A stretch of 64,000 nucleotides of DNA from Halorubrum sp. JWXQ-INN 858 (GCF_009806985.1 NZ_WUAX01000008.1:278012-342011), one strand, 5' to 3'; counted from the stretch's first letter, positions 43,501 to 52,329 are shown. Notes: generated from the letters alone by a model not told the origin. Program-made: numbers and translations.

Positions 43501-43637
43501 TTGCGGACGCGGTTCGGTCGCGGATGCGATGCCGTCGCCGATGCGGTACCGTTGCGGACGCGGTGCCGTCGCCGATGCGGTGCCGTCGCGGACGCGGTAC
43601 CGTTGCGGACGCAGTGCCGTCGCGGACGCGGTGTCCG
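43501..43637. repeat. 17-bp tandem repeat, 8 units
   Basis: Eight degenerate units of the type TTGCGGACGCGGTGCCG follow each other in phase. Units differ at TTG/TCG, GGAC/CGAT and TACCG/TGCCG. It lies wholly between the CaiB stop and the crotonase start. Confidence 0.88.
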
Positions 43638-43734
43638 TCGTCGACACGATAATGGGGAAGAGGCGGTGACGGAAGAGAGGCAGCGACGGGGGAGCGACTC
43701 CCGCTCGGCCGGCGGGAACGGCCCCGACCCAACG

Positions 43735-43740
43735 TTTAAT
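43735..43740 (+). promoter_or_regulatory. TATA box for crotonase gene
   Basis: TTTAAT 25-30 nt before the ATG at 43765. Confidence 0.45.
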
Positions 43741-43764
43741 GTGCCGCCGCGACCTGTGACCGCC

Positions 43765-44556
43765 ATGGCGACGTACGACAACATCGACTACGACCTCGTG
43801 GAAGGTCGAGCGGAGATCTTCTTGAACCGGCCCGAGATCATGAACGCGTTCGACGAAGCGACGCTGTTGGAGCTCAACGACGCGCTCGAACGCGCGATGA
43901 ACGACGACGACGTCTACGTCGTCGTGCTCTCGGGTCGCGGGCGCGGGTTCTGTAGCGGCTCCGACGTGACGTCGATGGACGGCCGCGAGGACCGCGAGAA
44001 GAAACACACCTACGGGGCACACCTGTGGATGGTACAGAACATCGACCGGCTGCTCTACTTCGGCGAGAAGCCGACGGTCGCGGCCGTCAACGGGCCGGCC
44101 GTCGGCGCGGGGTGTGACTTCGCGCTCGCGTGTGACCTCCGCGTGATGGACGGGGACGCGTTCCTCCGCCAGCAGTTCGTCAACATCGGGCTCGTCCCCG
44201 GCGACGGCGGCGCGTGGCTGCTCCCCCGGCTGGTCGGCGAGAGCAAGGCCAAGGAGCTGATCCTCACCGGTCGCGACATCGGCGCCGAGGAGGCGGCGGA
44301 GATCGGTCTCGCCGCCGAGATCGCCACGGACGCGGAGACGATCGACGTCGCCCGCGACCTCGCGAACGAGCTCCGCGACAAGCCGGCGATCGCCATGCGG
44401 AACACGAAGGCGCTCATCGACACCAACGCCAGCTTCGAGGAGTACACGCAGGCCGCGCTCGACGCCCAGTGGGAGTGCGTAAACGACCCCGAACACACCG
44501 AGGCCGTCGACGCGCTCATCGAGGGGCGCGCAGCCGACTTCGACCGGGAGTACTGA
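43765..44556 (+). CDS. crotonase-fold isomerase-like protein (PaaG type)
   Basis: A 263-residue crotonase-superfamily protein. RGFCSGSDVTSMDG and VGAGCDFALACDLRV form the oxyanion hole. The two hydratase glutamates are missing: Asp118 stands in GAGCD and Phe138 in RQQFVNIG. FVNIGLVPGDGGAWLLPRLVG instead matches PaaG-like 1,2-epoxyphenylacetyl-CoA isomerases and relatives. It is therefore probably an isomerase or lyase, not a hydratase. Part of the plus-strand run starting with the acyl-CoA dehydrogenase. Confidence 0.85.
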   Translation: MATYDNIDYDLVEGRAEIFLNRPEIMNAFDEATLLELNDALERAMNDDDVYVVVLSGRGRGFCSGSDVTSMDGREDREKKHTYGAHLWMVQNIDRLLYFGEKPTVAAVNGPAVGAGCDFALACDLRVMDGDAFLRQQFVNIGLVPGDGGAWLLPRLVGESKAKELILTGRDIGAEEAAEIGLAAEIATDAETIDVARDLANELRDKPAIAMRNTKALIDTNASFEEYTQAALDAQWECVNDPEHTEAVDALIEGRAADFDREY

Positions 44557-44627
44557 TCGCCGCCCCGAATGTTCCGTCCCCGTAGCACCGGCCGCGTCGT
44601 CGCCGGTCGCGCCCGGAGGGCCCCGTC

Positions 44628-45956
44628 GTGAGCGACGGGAGCTGGATCGGTCGGCAAACGACACACGTCGGCGCGATCCTGGCCGACCTCCGCCGGGGCG
44701 GTCGCGGCTGGATCCTCGCAGCCGTCGCCGGCGGCTGGCTCCTCTCGCTCGGCGTCCGGCTCGTCTTCCCCGCGCTCCTCCCGGAGTTCCGTGGAGCGTT
44801 CGACCTGACCCTGACGACGTCGGGGGTCCTCATCTCCGTGCTCTGGTACGCGTACGCGCTCGGGCAGTTCCCGGGCGGCTATCTCGGCGACCGGTTCGGA
44901 CCGCGACTGATCCTCGTGGGGAGCACGCTGATCTCCGCGGTGACGATCCTCGGGGTCGCGCTCGCGCCCGACTGGCGGGTGCTGTTCGTCGCGACCGCGC
45001 TGTTCGGGTTCAGCACCGCCCTGTACGGCACGATCCGGTTTACGATCCTGACGGACATCTACTCGCGACGCGACGGGACCGCCGTGGCGCTGACGCTCGC
45101 GGCCGGCGACATCGGTAACGCGGCCCTGCCGCCGATCGCCGTCGCGCTCGCCGCGGTCGCGAGCTGGCGGCTCGGGATCGGCTTCACCGTGCCGCTGTTC
45201 CTCGCGATGACCGCCGTCCTCTGGTGGGCCATCCCGTCGGCGGGCGAATCGCTCGACGAGGAAGCGGACGACGATCACGACGGAGAAGACGACGGCGGAA
45301 AAGACGACGACGGAGAAGCCGACGAGGACGGCCCCGTCGACGGCCGGGGCGAGGACGCGCGGTCGGACGGCGGCGGGGGCGTGGGGATCCGCTACATCGT
45401 CACGAACGTGCTCGTCGGCCCGATCCTGGTAGCGACGACGATCCAGTTCCTGGCGTTCTTCGCGTGGCAGGGGTTCACCTCGTTTTTCGTCACGTACCTC
45501 GTGGAGATCAAGGGGTTCTCGATCGGCCTCGCGTCGACGCTGTTCGGCTTCTTCTTCCTGCTCGGGCTGGTCGTGCGTCCGGTCGCGGGCGCGAGCCACG
45601 ACGCGCTCGGTCCGCGGGCGACGCTGGCGATCGTCATGTCGCTGATCACCGCCGGGCTCGTGACGCTCACGCACGTCGAGGGGTTCGTGCCGCTCGTTCT
45701 CGTGACGGTGCTTTTGAGCAGCCTGCTCGGCTTCACGCCCGCGACCCAGACGTACATCGCCAACGCGCTGCCCGACGACATGAAAGGCTCCGGCCTCGGG
45801 CTGTTGCGCACCGGACACATGGTGTTCGGCGCGACCAGCGCGATCGTCGTCGGCTACGTCGCCGACGCCGGGTTCTTCGACGAGGCGTTCCTCATGCTCG
45901 CGGCGTTCAGCGGCCTCGCCGTCCTCATGAGTCTGCTGTTGCCGCGGCGGGACTGA
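44628..45956 (+). CDS. MFS transporter with acidic central loop
   Basis: A 442-residue carrier starting with GTG. About twelve hydrophobic helices; motif A variant GGYLGDRFGPRLILV after helix 2. The loop between helices 6 and 7 (residues about 205-250) is almost purely Asp/Glu/Gly. Such MFS proteins carry organic acids or drugs. It is 71 bp after the crotonase gene on the same strand, so it probably moves the substrate or a by-product of this pathway. Substrate inferred only from location. Confidence 0.87.
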   Translation: MSDGSWIGRQTTHVGAILADLRRGGRGWILAAVAGGWLLSLGVRLVFPALLPEFRGAFDLTLTTSGVLISVLWYAYALGQFPGGYLGDRFGPRLILVGSTLISAVTILGVALAPDWRVLFVATALFGFSTALYGTIRFTILTDIYSRRDGTAVALTLAAGDIGNAALPPIAVALAAVASWRLGIGFTVPLFLAMTAVLWWAIPSAGESLDEEADDDHDGEDDGGKDDDGEADEDGPVDGRGEDARSDGGGGVGIRYIVTNVLVGPILVATTIQFLAFFAWQGFTSFFVTYLVEIKGFSIGLASTLFGFFFLLGLVVRPVAGASHDALGPRATLAIVMSLITAGLVTLTHVEGFVPLVLVTVLLSSLLGFTPATQTYIANALPDDMKGSGLGLLRTGHMVFGATSAIVVGYVADAGFFDEAFLMLAAFSGLAVLMSLLLPRRD

Positions 45957-46014
45957 CCCGCGCGGCTCGAAAATCCGGGGCCAAAGGCCGGAAGGCCCGT
46001 TTCGGGCCGACCGG

Positions 46015-46089
46015 CTGTTCCACGACCGACTACTTCACGATCGGCTGTTCCACGACCGACTACCCCACGACCGACTGTTCCACGCCGAT
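46015..46089. repeat. 15-bp tandem repeat, 5 units
   Basis: Alternating units CTGTTCCACGACCGA and CTACTTCACGATCGG / CTACCCCACGACCGA, five in all, fill the gap between the MFS stop and the end of the dehydrogenase gene; the last base touches its stop codon. Confidence 0.85.
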
Positions 46090-47195
46090 TACTCCAGCAC
46101 CATCTGTGCGGGTCCGAGCGCCCCGTACTCGCCTTTCTCCAGCGTGATCGCGACCGCTTCCTCGAACGACGCCAACCCGTCGAGCTCGTGGGTGACGTAC
46201 TCGCCGATGGGGACGTCCCCGCTCGCGACGAGCGATGCGGCCAGTTCGCCGGTGTTCGTGTCCGGGGCGACGTCTATCACCCCCTTCCGCGGGTTCACCC
46301 AGCGGACCGACTTGCTGCGGAGCAGTCGAGGCGTGATCGGGACGTCGCCCTCGACGTGGCTCACCTGCAACACCGTCCCGCCCCGTCGAACCGCGTCGAA
46401 CGCCGTCGCGACCGGTCCGTTCCCGTCGGTCGCGTGGTCGAGGCTCCCGCCGACCGCCTCGAACACCACGTCCGCGCCGACGCCGTCGGTCGCGTCCCGC
46501 ACGACGGTCGCGGGGTCGTCGGTCCGCGCGTCGATCGGCGTGAGCCCGTGGTCGTCGACGACGCCGAGCGGCGCGTCGCGGACGTCGCTGACGAACGCCT
46601 CGCCCGCGCCGAACCGCTTCGCGAGCATCGCACACTGGAACCCCATCACGCCCCCGCCGACGACGAGGACGGTGTCGCCCGCCTCGATGCCCGCGTCGAG
46701 CGCACAGAGGACCGAGCTCGCCATCGGCTGCATCGCTGCCCCCTCGGCGTCGCTCACGCCGTCCGGGAGCCGACAGAGCGGTTCCTCGGGCAGCACGACG
46801 GACTCCGCGAGCGCGCCCGGCAGGTCGTAGCCGAAGCTCACGACGTCCGCACAGAGGTGCCCGTGTCCGGACCGGCAGTAGGTGCACTCGCCACAGCGGA
46901 TCTTGCCGGGCGCGTACACGCGGTCGCCGACCGCGAACCCCGTGACGCCGTCGCCGACGGCGGCGATCGTGCCGCAGAACTCGTGGCCGAACAGCTGGGT
47001 CCCCGAATCGGTCTCGCGGAGTCGGCGGGCGATCTCGTCGGCGTGGGCGGTGTCCGCGCCGCGGTAGAGCAGACACTCGGTCACGCTGAGCTGGACGCGG
47101 CTGACGTCGATCCGGACCTCGCCGGGGCCCGGCGTCGGCGTCTCGATCTCCCCGACCGTCGATTCCTCGAAGTCAGTACACAGGACTGCGTACAT
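46089..47195 (-). CDS. zinc-dependent alcohol dehydrogenase
   Basis: A 368-residue medium-chain dehydrogenase/reductase. GHEFCGTIAAVGDGV carries the catalytic-zinc His-Glu pair, GECTYCRSGHGHLC the four structural-zinc cysteines, VLVVGGGVMGFQCAMLA the NAD(P)-binding loop. It oxidises an alcohol or polyol with NAD(P). It heads away from the DUF6282 trio, in the same orientation, about 80 bp upstream of it in genome order. Substrate unknown. Confidence 0.9.
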   Translation of the reverse strand: MYAVLCTDFEESTVGEIETPTPGPGEVRIDVSRVQLSVTECLLYRGADTAHADEIARRLRETDSGTQLFGHEFCGTIAAVGDGVTGFAVGDRVYAPGKIRCGECTYCRSGHGHLCADVVSFGYDLPGALAESVVLPEEPLCRLPDGVSDAEGAAMQPMASSVLCALDAGIEAGDTVLVVGGGVMGFQCAMLAKRFGAGEAFVSDVRDAPLGVVDDHGLTPIDARTDDPATVVRDATDGVGADVVFEAVGGSLDHATDGNGPVATAFDAVRRGGTVLQVSHVEGDVPITPRLLRSKSVRWVNPRKGVIDVAPDTNTGELAASLVASGDVPIGEYVTHELDGLASFEEAVAITLEKGEYGALGPAQMVLE

Positions 47196-47277
47196 TACGT
47201 CGTATCTCCGCGAGCGGGCACATAGCTCTTGGCGTGCGTGAGAAAATGTAACAGCGATCGATGTCGGCCGGCGGCGG

Positions 47278-48120
47278 TCAGCGCGTCGCGTCCAGCAGCG
47301 CCGACGGCGTGTCGAGCGCCATCGTCGCCACCTCGCGCTCGGAGAGGCCGGCCTCGACGAACCGCTCCGCGAACTCCCAGAGCCCCTCCGGCGGCGAGAG
47401 GTTGTCCGGCTGGCCGAAGTCGGTCGAGAGGACGCAGTTCTCCGCGCCGACCGCCCGGACCGTCTCCGTCATCTCGGCGACGGTCGCGTCGCCTTTGACC
47501 ACCGGGAGGTAACACTTCTCGAGGTACGCCCCGCGCTCCGCGAACGCGATCTGGTCCTCGCGGGTGAGCCCCATGAACGCCGATTCGGGGTGCGTGATCA
47601 GGTACGGGACGTCGGCCCCCATCTCGTCGAGGACGTCGAGTATCGCGTACGTGTCGTCGGGACCGAGGTGACCGTTGCCGAGGACGACGTCGCGGTCGGC
47701 GTTCGCGACGGTTTCGAGCACCGCGCGGACCTCCGGGAGCAGGTCGCCGTCGTCGTCAAGCGCGACGAGGTCCTGGCCCGAGAACGGGAACGGGCGGTCC
47801 GTGGTGTAGTTCGCGGCGCTGAACGTGGGGAGCCAGATCGCCGACACCCCGGTCTCGATCGCGAGCTCGGCGGCGCTCGGGTTGAACCCGCCGACGAACG
47901 TGTTGAGCGCGATCGACGAGTGGATGTCCACGTCGGGGACGCGATCGCGCGCGAGCGCCGCCATCGGCTCGGTGTTCCAGAAGTGGCTCTTGAGCACGAA
48001 CCCCCCCAGCTTCGCCTCGACCGCCCGGTTCGCCAGCTCGATGACGTCGTGTTTCCGCTCCCACAGCGACGGGGCGGCGTGGACGTGGAAGTCGATCGCG
48101 CCGTCGGGAAGCACGGTCAC
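47278..48120 (-). CDS. DUF6282-family amidohydrolase-like protein
   Basis: A 280-residue TIM-barrel-type metal hydrolase. DFHVHAAPS (residues 9-17) has the HxH metal ligands; later LKSHFWNTE, GNGHLGPDD, LITHPES and CVLSTDFGQPDN supply Lys, His, His and Asp in the order of amidohydrolases. The start is GTG at 48120, overlapping the stop of the upstream 353-residue gene by four bases (another GTG at 48114 is possible). Last gene of a tightly coupled trio with the UGSC gene. It probably hydrolyses an amide, lactone or thioester of the island substrate; reaction unknown. Confidence 0.8.
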   Translation of the reverse strand: MTVLPDGAIDFHVHAAPSLWERKHDVIELANRAVEAKLGGFVLKSHFWNTEPMAALARDRVPDVDIHSSIALNTFVGGFNPSAAELAIETGVSAIWLPTFSAANYTTDRPFPFSGQDLVALDDDGDLLPEVRAVLETVANADRDVVLGNGHLGPDDTYAILDVLDEMGADVPYLITHPESAFMGLTREDQIAFAERGAYLEKCYLPVVKGDATVAEMTETVRAVGAENCVLSTDFGQPDNLSPPEGLWEFAERFVEAGLSEREVATMALDTPSALLDATR

Positions 48121-49178
48121 GCACCCCCCTCGTCGACCGCGACGGTAACCGAACGCGTCTCGCCGAACGAGTGGAGCGCCATCGAGTGTTTGCCCGCGCC
48201 GCCGGCGACGATCACGGTGACGTCCTCGGGCGTCTCCGTCAACGGGATCATGGCCTCCCGGTTCTCGGTCGGGAACCGGTGGTGCCAGGTGTAGTTGCCC
48301 GTGATCCCGACCGTCTCCAGCGTCTCCAGCTTGTTGCGCGCGTTGTCGTAGAGGAACCACTGGACGTCCTCGCGGCTCCAGCCGTTCCGGGCGATCGTCC
48401 CGGCGTGTTCGGGGCCGAAGACGACACAGACCTCCCCGTGTGAGTGGTGTGAGTTGTTGTTGCCGACCGTCGCCAGCGTGTCCGCGGCGGTCGTGAGGAT
48501 CCCCTCGGCCGTCTCGTTGACGTGGTCGTTGATCTCGTGGGGGGCCTCGACGCCCATCACCGTCACCGTGGACTCGTCGGCGTCGAACCCGCGCTGGACG
48601 TGCAGCGGGTCCCAGGGGTTGCGCCCCTCGTTCTCCGCGATACAGAAGCTGTACTTGCCGGGGTGACCGTGCGTCGCCCGGTCCATCTCGCCCGGCTCGC
48701 CGCCACCGAGGTTGACGAGCAGCAGCCGCACCGCACGCCCGATCGTCGCGTTCGCGCGCCATCCCTGTCCGAACACGTTGTAGCCGTAGTTCAGGTTGAT
48801 CTCCTCGACGATCGGGCCGTTGACGACGACGAGCGGCGCGACCGGGTGCGTCGTCGCGTTGACCCCGTACAGGTTGAACTCGTCCTCGACCATCGCCTCG
48901 ACCGCGGCGATCAGCACCGGCATGTACGCGGGCTCACAGCCGGCCATGACGGCGTTGATCGCGACCTTCTCGACGGTCGCCGAGCCGTACTTCGGCGGGA
49001 TCGTGCCGAGCGACTCGTCCGCGGGTCGTGCGGTCCCCGACAACATCCGCTCGACGCGGTCGGCGGTCGGCGGGATCACCGGCAGTCCGTCGGTCATCCC
49101 CTGTCGGTACAGGTGGTCGTTGACGTCCTCGAAGTCGCCGTCGACCGACAGCGTCTCCGAATCGAAGGTCCCGCTCAT
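48117..49178 (-). CDS. uncharacterised partner of UGSC-family protein
   Basis: A 353-residue soluble protein I cannot place in an enzyme family. It starts MSGTFDSETLSVDGDFEDV and contains conserved-looking blocks: TDGLPVIPPT, INAVMAGCEPAYMPVLIAA, PLVVVNGPI, NATIGRAVRLLLVN and CVVFGPEHAG. The NNNSHHSHGEV stretch (about 265-275) could bind metal. Its start overlaps the UGSC gene stop and its stop overlaps the DUF6282 start, so the three are one translational unit. By genomic linkage these occur together in bacteria handling unusual carboxylates, as far as I recall; function unknown. Confidence 0.75.
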   Translation of the reverse strand: MSGTFDSETLSVDGDFEDVNDHLYRQGMTDGLPVIPPTADRVERMLSGTARPADESLGTIPPKYGSATVEKVAINAVMAGCEPAYMPVLIAAVEAMVEDEFNLYGVNATTHPVAPLVVVNGPIVEEINLNYGYNVFGQGWRANATIGRAVRLLLVNLGGGEPGEMDRATHGHPGKYSFCIAENEGRNPWDPLHVQRGFDADESTVTVMGVEAPHEINDHVNETAEGILTTAADTLATVGNNNSHHSHGEVCVVFGPEHAGTIARNGWSREDVQWFLYDNARNKLETLETVGITGNYTWHHRFPTENREAMIPLTETPEDVTVIVAGGAGKHSMALHSFGETRSVTVAVDEGGA

Positions 49179-49819
49179 CGGATGGGGCAGTAGAGGCTCT
49201 CGTCGGCCAGCTCCTCGTCGGCCGCGAGGAACCGCTCGGCGTACTCGTCCTCGAGGGCGTCGCGGTCGGTCGTGAGCACGTGGACGATCTCCTCGATCGC
49301 GCCCTCGGCGCGCTCGACCACGTCCTCCCGCGGGAGGTCGCCCATCGGGTGGGCGACGCGGACCAGCGGGAGCCCCGGGATGCCGAGCGCCTGCGCCTCC
49401 GACTGGCCCAGCTTCACGAACTCGTCGCTGTTGATCGTCGCGACGGGCGTCCCCTTCTTCTCGAGGTCGATGCTGTCGTAGACGCACCACGACGTACACG
49501 ACCCGCAGTCGCCGTACGCGTTGACGACGGCGTCACACGCGTCGTGGAGCTGGGTCGCGAGGTCGTCCGCCGGGATCGGGCTCTTGTCCTTGCGGCGGTA
49601 GACGACCTCCGCGACGCCGTACGCCGATTTGAGGCGGTCGCCGACGACCTCCAAGAAGACGTCGGCGTTGCTCTTGGAGTTGTCGAGCAGGCCGATCGTC
49701 GCCCCTTCCAACGTCTCCAAGCGCTCCGCGAGCGGGAGCGTCTCGTACTCGACCTCGCCGCGCGGGTCGAGCAGTTCGACCGTGCGGCTGCCTTCGCTAC
49801 GTGTGGTGTTGGCACGCAT
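49175..49819 (-). CDS. UGSC-family redox protein (Cys form)
   Basis: A 214-residue protein of the UGSC group, named for a selenocysteine-Gly-Ser-Cys motif; here it is Cys105-Gly-Ser-Cys108 in AYGDCGSCTSWCVYD, with a third Cys at 112. The N-terminal TIGLLDNSKSNADVFLEVVG and later TINSDEFVKLGQSEAQALG resemble a Rossmann-like flavodoxin-type fold. A redox-active CxxC at a helix start suggests thiol chemistry on a substrate. First gene of the trio; TATA box 23-33 nt ahead of the ATG. Actual reaction unknown. Confidence 0.82.
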   Translation of the reverse strand: MRANTTRSEGSRTVELLDPRGEVEYETLPLAERLETLEGATIGLLDNSKSNADVFLEVVGDRLKSAYGVAEVVYRRKDKSPIPADDLATQLHDACDAVVNAYGDCGSCTSWCVYDSIDLEKKGTPVATINSDEFVKLGQSEAQALGIPGLPLVRVAHPMGDLPREDVVERAEGAIEEIVHVLTTDRDALEDEYAERFLAADEELADESLYCPIR

Positions 49820-49841
49820 GTCCACATATGCGCGGACGCCG

Positions 49842-49851
49842 AATATATAAG
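49842..49851 (-). promoter_or_regulatory. TATA box for UGSC operon
   Basis: TTATATATTC in gene orientation, 23-32 nt ahead of the ATG at 49819; strong AT-rich patch in GC-rich surroundings. Confidence 0.6.
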
Positions 49852-49872
49852 TTTGTGCCGCGGCGCCGTCGT

Positions 49873-50955
49873 TCAGACGTCGCGCGCGAGCTCGATCGCG
49901 GGGTCGAGCCCCATCGGCCCCTGCTCGGCGAGCGCCGCGAGCAGCGCCTCGATCGTCGCGTCGTCGACCTCGCGGTCCGCTCGTTCGAGGAGACCGACCG
50001 CGGCGCGACGACCGCTCGTCTGGCCGAACACCAGCTCCCGTTTCGCGCCGAACCGGCTCGGGTCCCACGGCTCGAACACGGACGGGTCCTCGAGCATCGC
50101 GCCGGTGTGGAGCCCCGACTCGTGTCTGTACACCTCGTCGCCGAGTAAGGCCTTCCGAACCCCGTACTCCTCGCCGAGCACGTCGAGGACCTCACGGCAC
50201 ACCGGGACGACCTGCGTGGCGTCGACGTTCAACCCGATCCCGGAGACGTCCGTGGCGGCGACGAACTCCTCGAGGGCGGTGTTGCCCGCGCGCTCGCCGA
50301 CGCCGCCCACGCTGACGTCGACGTTGCCGACGCCGAGCCCGGCGGCCGCGAGCGCGTTGGCGTTCGACAGCCCGAGGTCGTCGTGGAAGTGGACGCTCAG
50401 GCGCTCGAGGTCCACGCCTCGCGCCTCCAGCTCGCGCAGCCGGTCCGTCACGAACTCCGGGGTGCGGCAGCCGACGGTGTCGGAGAAGCCGACGAGGTCC
50501 ACGTCGTCGAACAGCTCGTACAGGTCGACGAGGTGGTCGATATCGGTCCGGAACGCGTCGACGGCGGCTATCCGGGCGCCCATCCCGTGGTCGTACGCGA
50601 GGTCGACCGCGTCGCGCCAGTTCTCGAGGACCTCCTCGCGGGACTTGCCGATCATGTACTCCAGCTGGCGCTCCTGGGTGGTCGCGAACACGTGGGCCAT
50701 GTCCGCGTCGGCCGCCGCCGCCGCCTCGACGTCGCCCGGGACGGCTCGGGCCATCGCGGTCACGGTCGCGTCCGTCGACGCCGACAGCTCCGAAACGACC
50801 TCACGTTCGGCTTCGCTGATGACGGGGAACCCCGCCTGGATGTAGTCGACGTCGAGCCGGTCGAGCAGCAGGCCGGCCTCGATCTTCTGGTCGACGTCGT
50901 AGGAGACGCCGCTGGTCTGTTCACCCTCGCGGAGAGTCACGTCGCTCACTCGCAT
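49873..50955 (-). CDS. LeuA/NifV-type synthase family protein (HMGL-like)
   Basis: A 360-residue TIM-barrel Claisen-condensation enzyme. VSDVTLREGEQTSGVS (residues 3-18) is the metal/2-oxoacid site, SVHFHDDLGLSNANALAA holds the HxH ligands and VGGVGERAGNTALEEF the signature 2. It lacks the C-terminal LeuA regulatory domain, so resembles homocitrate, citramalate or re-citrate synthases. It would condense an acyl-CoA with a 2-oxoacid. Ends the same strand run as the UGSC trio, with the UGSC promoter between them. Substrates undetermined. Confidence 0.85.
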   Translation of the reverse strand: MRVSDVTLREGEQTSGVSYDVDQKIEAGLLLDRLDVDYIQAGFPVISEAEREVVSELSASTDATVTAMARAVPGDVEAAAAADADMAHVFATTQERQLEYMIGKSREEVLENWRDAVDLAYDHGMGARIAAVDAFRTDIDHLVDLYELFDDVDLVGFSDTVGCRTPEFVTDRLRELEARGVDLERLSVHFHDDLGLSNANALAAAGLGVGNVDVSVGGVGERAGNTALEEFVAATDVSGIGLNVDATQVVPVCREVLDVLGEEYGVRKALLGDEVYRHESGLHTGAMLEDPSVFEPWDPSRFGAKRELVFGQTSGRRAAVGLLERADREVDDATIEALLAALAEQGPMGLDPAIELARDV

Positions 50956-51099
50956 ACCGGAACGAGTCGCGCGACCGGTGATAAACGTTTGCGTAGCCGG
51001 GATCCGCGGGCCCGGGAAGCCGTAGAACACGCCGACGGAGCGACACGCTCCGGACGACACAAGCTATATTACGCCGTCGGGCACTCCGTTCACGTACAC

Positions 51100-52302
51100 A
51101 TGCCAGCAGGACCACTGAGCAGTCTCCGTGTCGTGGACTTCACCACGATGATAAGCGGCGGGTTCGCCTCCTCGACGCTCGCGGACTTCGGCGCGGACGT
51201 GATCTCGGTCGAGCACCCGACGAAGCCCGACCCGATCCGCGCGTGGAAGCCGCGGACCGACGGCGAGTCGATGTGGTGGAAGTCGCTCGGCCGCAACCAG
51301 CGCTGTGTCACCCTCGACCTGTCGACCGCGGACGGCCAGTCGGTCGCACTCGACCTCGTCGCCGAGGCGGACGTCGTGTTGGAGAACTTCCGTTCCGGGA
51401 CGATGGAGCGCTGGAACCTCGGCTACGAGGACCTCAAGGCGGTCAACGAGGGGGTCGTGATGGTTCGTATCTCGGGGTACGGACAGACGGGGCCGCGGTC
51501 GGACAAGCCCGGGTTCGGGTCCGTCGCCGAGGGGATCTCCGGGTTCGCCCACAGCAACGGGTTCCCCGACAGCGAGCCGCTGTTGCCCCCGATCCCGCTC
51601 GCCGACCTCACGGCCGGGCAGCACGCCGCCCAGTCCGCGGTGTACGCCGTCTTCGAGCGCGAGATGAGCGCCGAGAGCGGCGGGGAGGGCCAGGTCATCG
51701 ACGTCGGGCTCTACGAGCCGCTGTTCCGGATGTTCATCGGCCAGCCCGAGGCGTACGACTCGATGGGCCACGTCGCCGCGCGGACCGGCAACCGGTCGGA
51801 GAACTCCGCGCCGCGGAACATGTACGAGACGGCCGACGGCCACATCGCGCTGTCGGCGTCCTCCCAGCGGATCTACGAGAACGTGATGGAGGCGATCGGC
51901 CACGAGGACCTGATCGACGACCCGCGGTTCGAGACGAACGCCGACCGCCTCGACAACGTCGACGAGCTCGACGAGATCATCGAGACGTGGACCGCGGCGC
52001 GCCCCACCGACGAGGTGATCGAGGTGATGGAGGCGTCAGACGCCATCGTCGGCCCGATCTACGACATGGCCGACATCTTCGAGGACGCACAGTACCAGGC
52101 CCGCGAGAACCTCGTCGCCGTCGACGACCCGGACCTCGGCGAGATCAAGACCCACGGCGTCGTCCCGAAGTACTCGCGCACCCCCGGCGAGGTGTCCCAC
52201 CTCGGCCCGGAGTCGGGCGCGCACAACGAGGAGGTGTACCTGGACGAGATCGGTATGGACCCCGACGAGTACGACCGACTCCGGGACGAACAGGTCATCT
52301 GA
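51100..52302 (+). CDS. CaiB/BaiF-family protein lacking the usual catalytic Asp
   Basis: A 400-residue CaiB/BaiF protein. N-terminal VVDFTTMISGGFASSTLADFGADVISVE matches the family (quoted in part), and VLENFRSGTMERWNLGYEDL follows. Where the 42.3 kb paralogue has PAMDLTVQAMSG this one has PGFGSVAEGISGF, with Gly140 in place of the catalytic Asp. A subfamily with this feature is common in bacterial catabolic clusters. CoA transferase by a different residue, or a racemase-like role, are possible. Divergent from the synthase gene; TATA-like CTATATTA at 51063-51070. Confidence 0.88.
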   Translation: MPAGPLSSLRVVDFTTMISGGFASSTLADFGADVISVEHPTKPDPIRAWKPRTDGESMWWKSLGRNQRCVTLDLSTADGQSVALDLVAEADVVLENFRSGTMERWNLGYEDLKAVNEGVVMVRISGYGQTGPRSDKPGFGSVAEGISGFAHSNGFPDSEPLLPPIPLADLTAGQHAAQSAVYAVFEREMSAESGGEGQVIDVGLYEPLFRMFIGQPEAYDSMGHVAARTGNRSENSAPRNMYETADGHIALSASSQRIYENVMEAIGHEDLIDDPRFETNADRLDNVDELDEIIETWTAARPTDEVIEVMEASDAIVGPIYDMADIFEDAQYQARENLVAVDDPDLGEIKTHGVVPKYSRTPGEVSHLGPESGAHNEEVYLDEIGMDPDEYDRLRDEQVI

Positions 52303-52329
52303 GGCGGGCGGTCCGCAACCCGTAGATAG

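Noticed and set aside
43501..43637. Possible CRISPR array.
   Set aside because: Units follow each other directly without unique spacers and are only 17 bp; no cas genes nearby.
42593..44664. Long minus-strand frames across the CaiB and crotonase genes.
   Set aside because: They mirror the genuine plus-strand genes and the tandem repeat; no domain pattern is visible in them.
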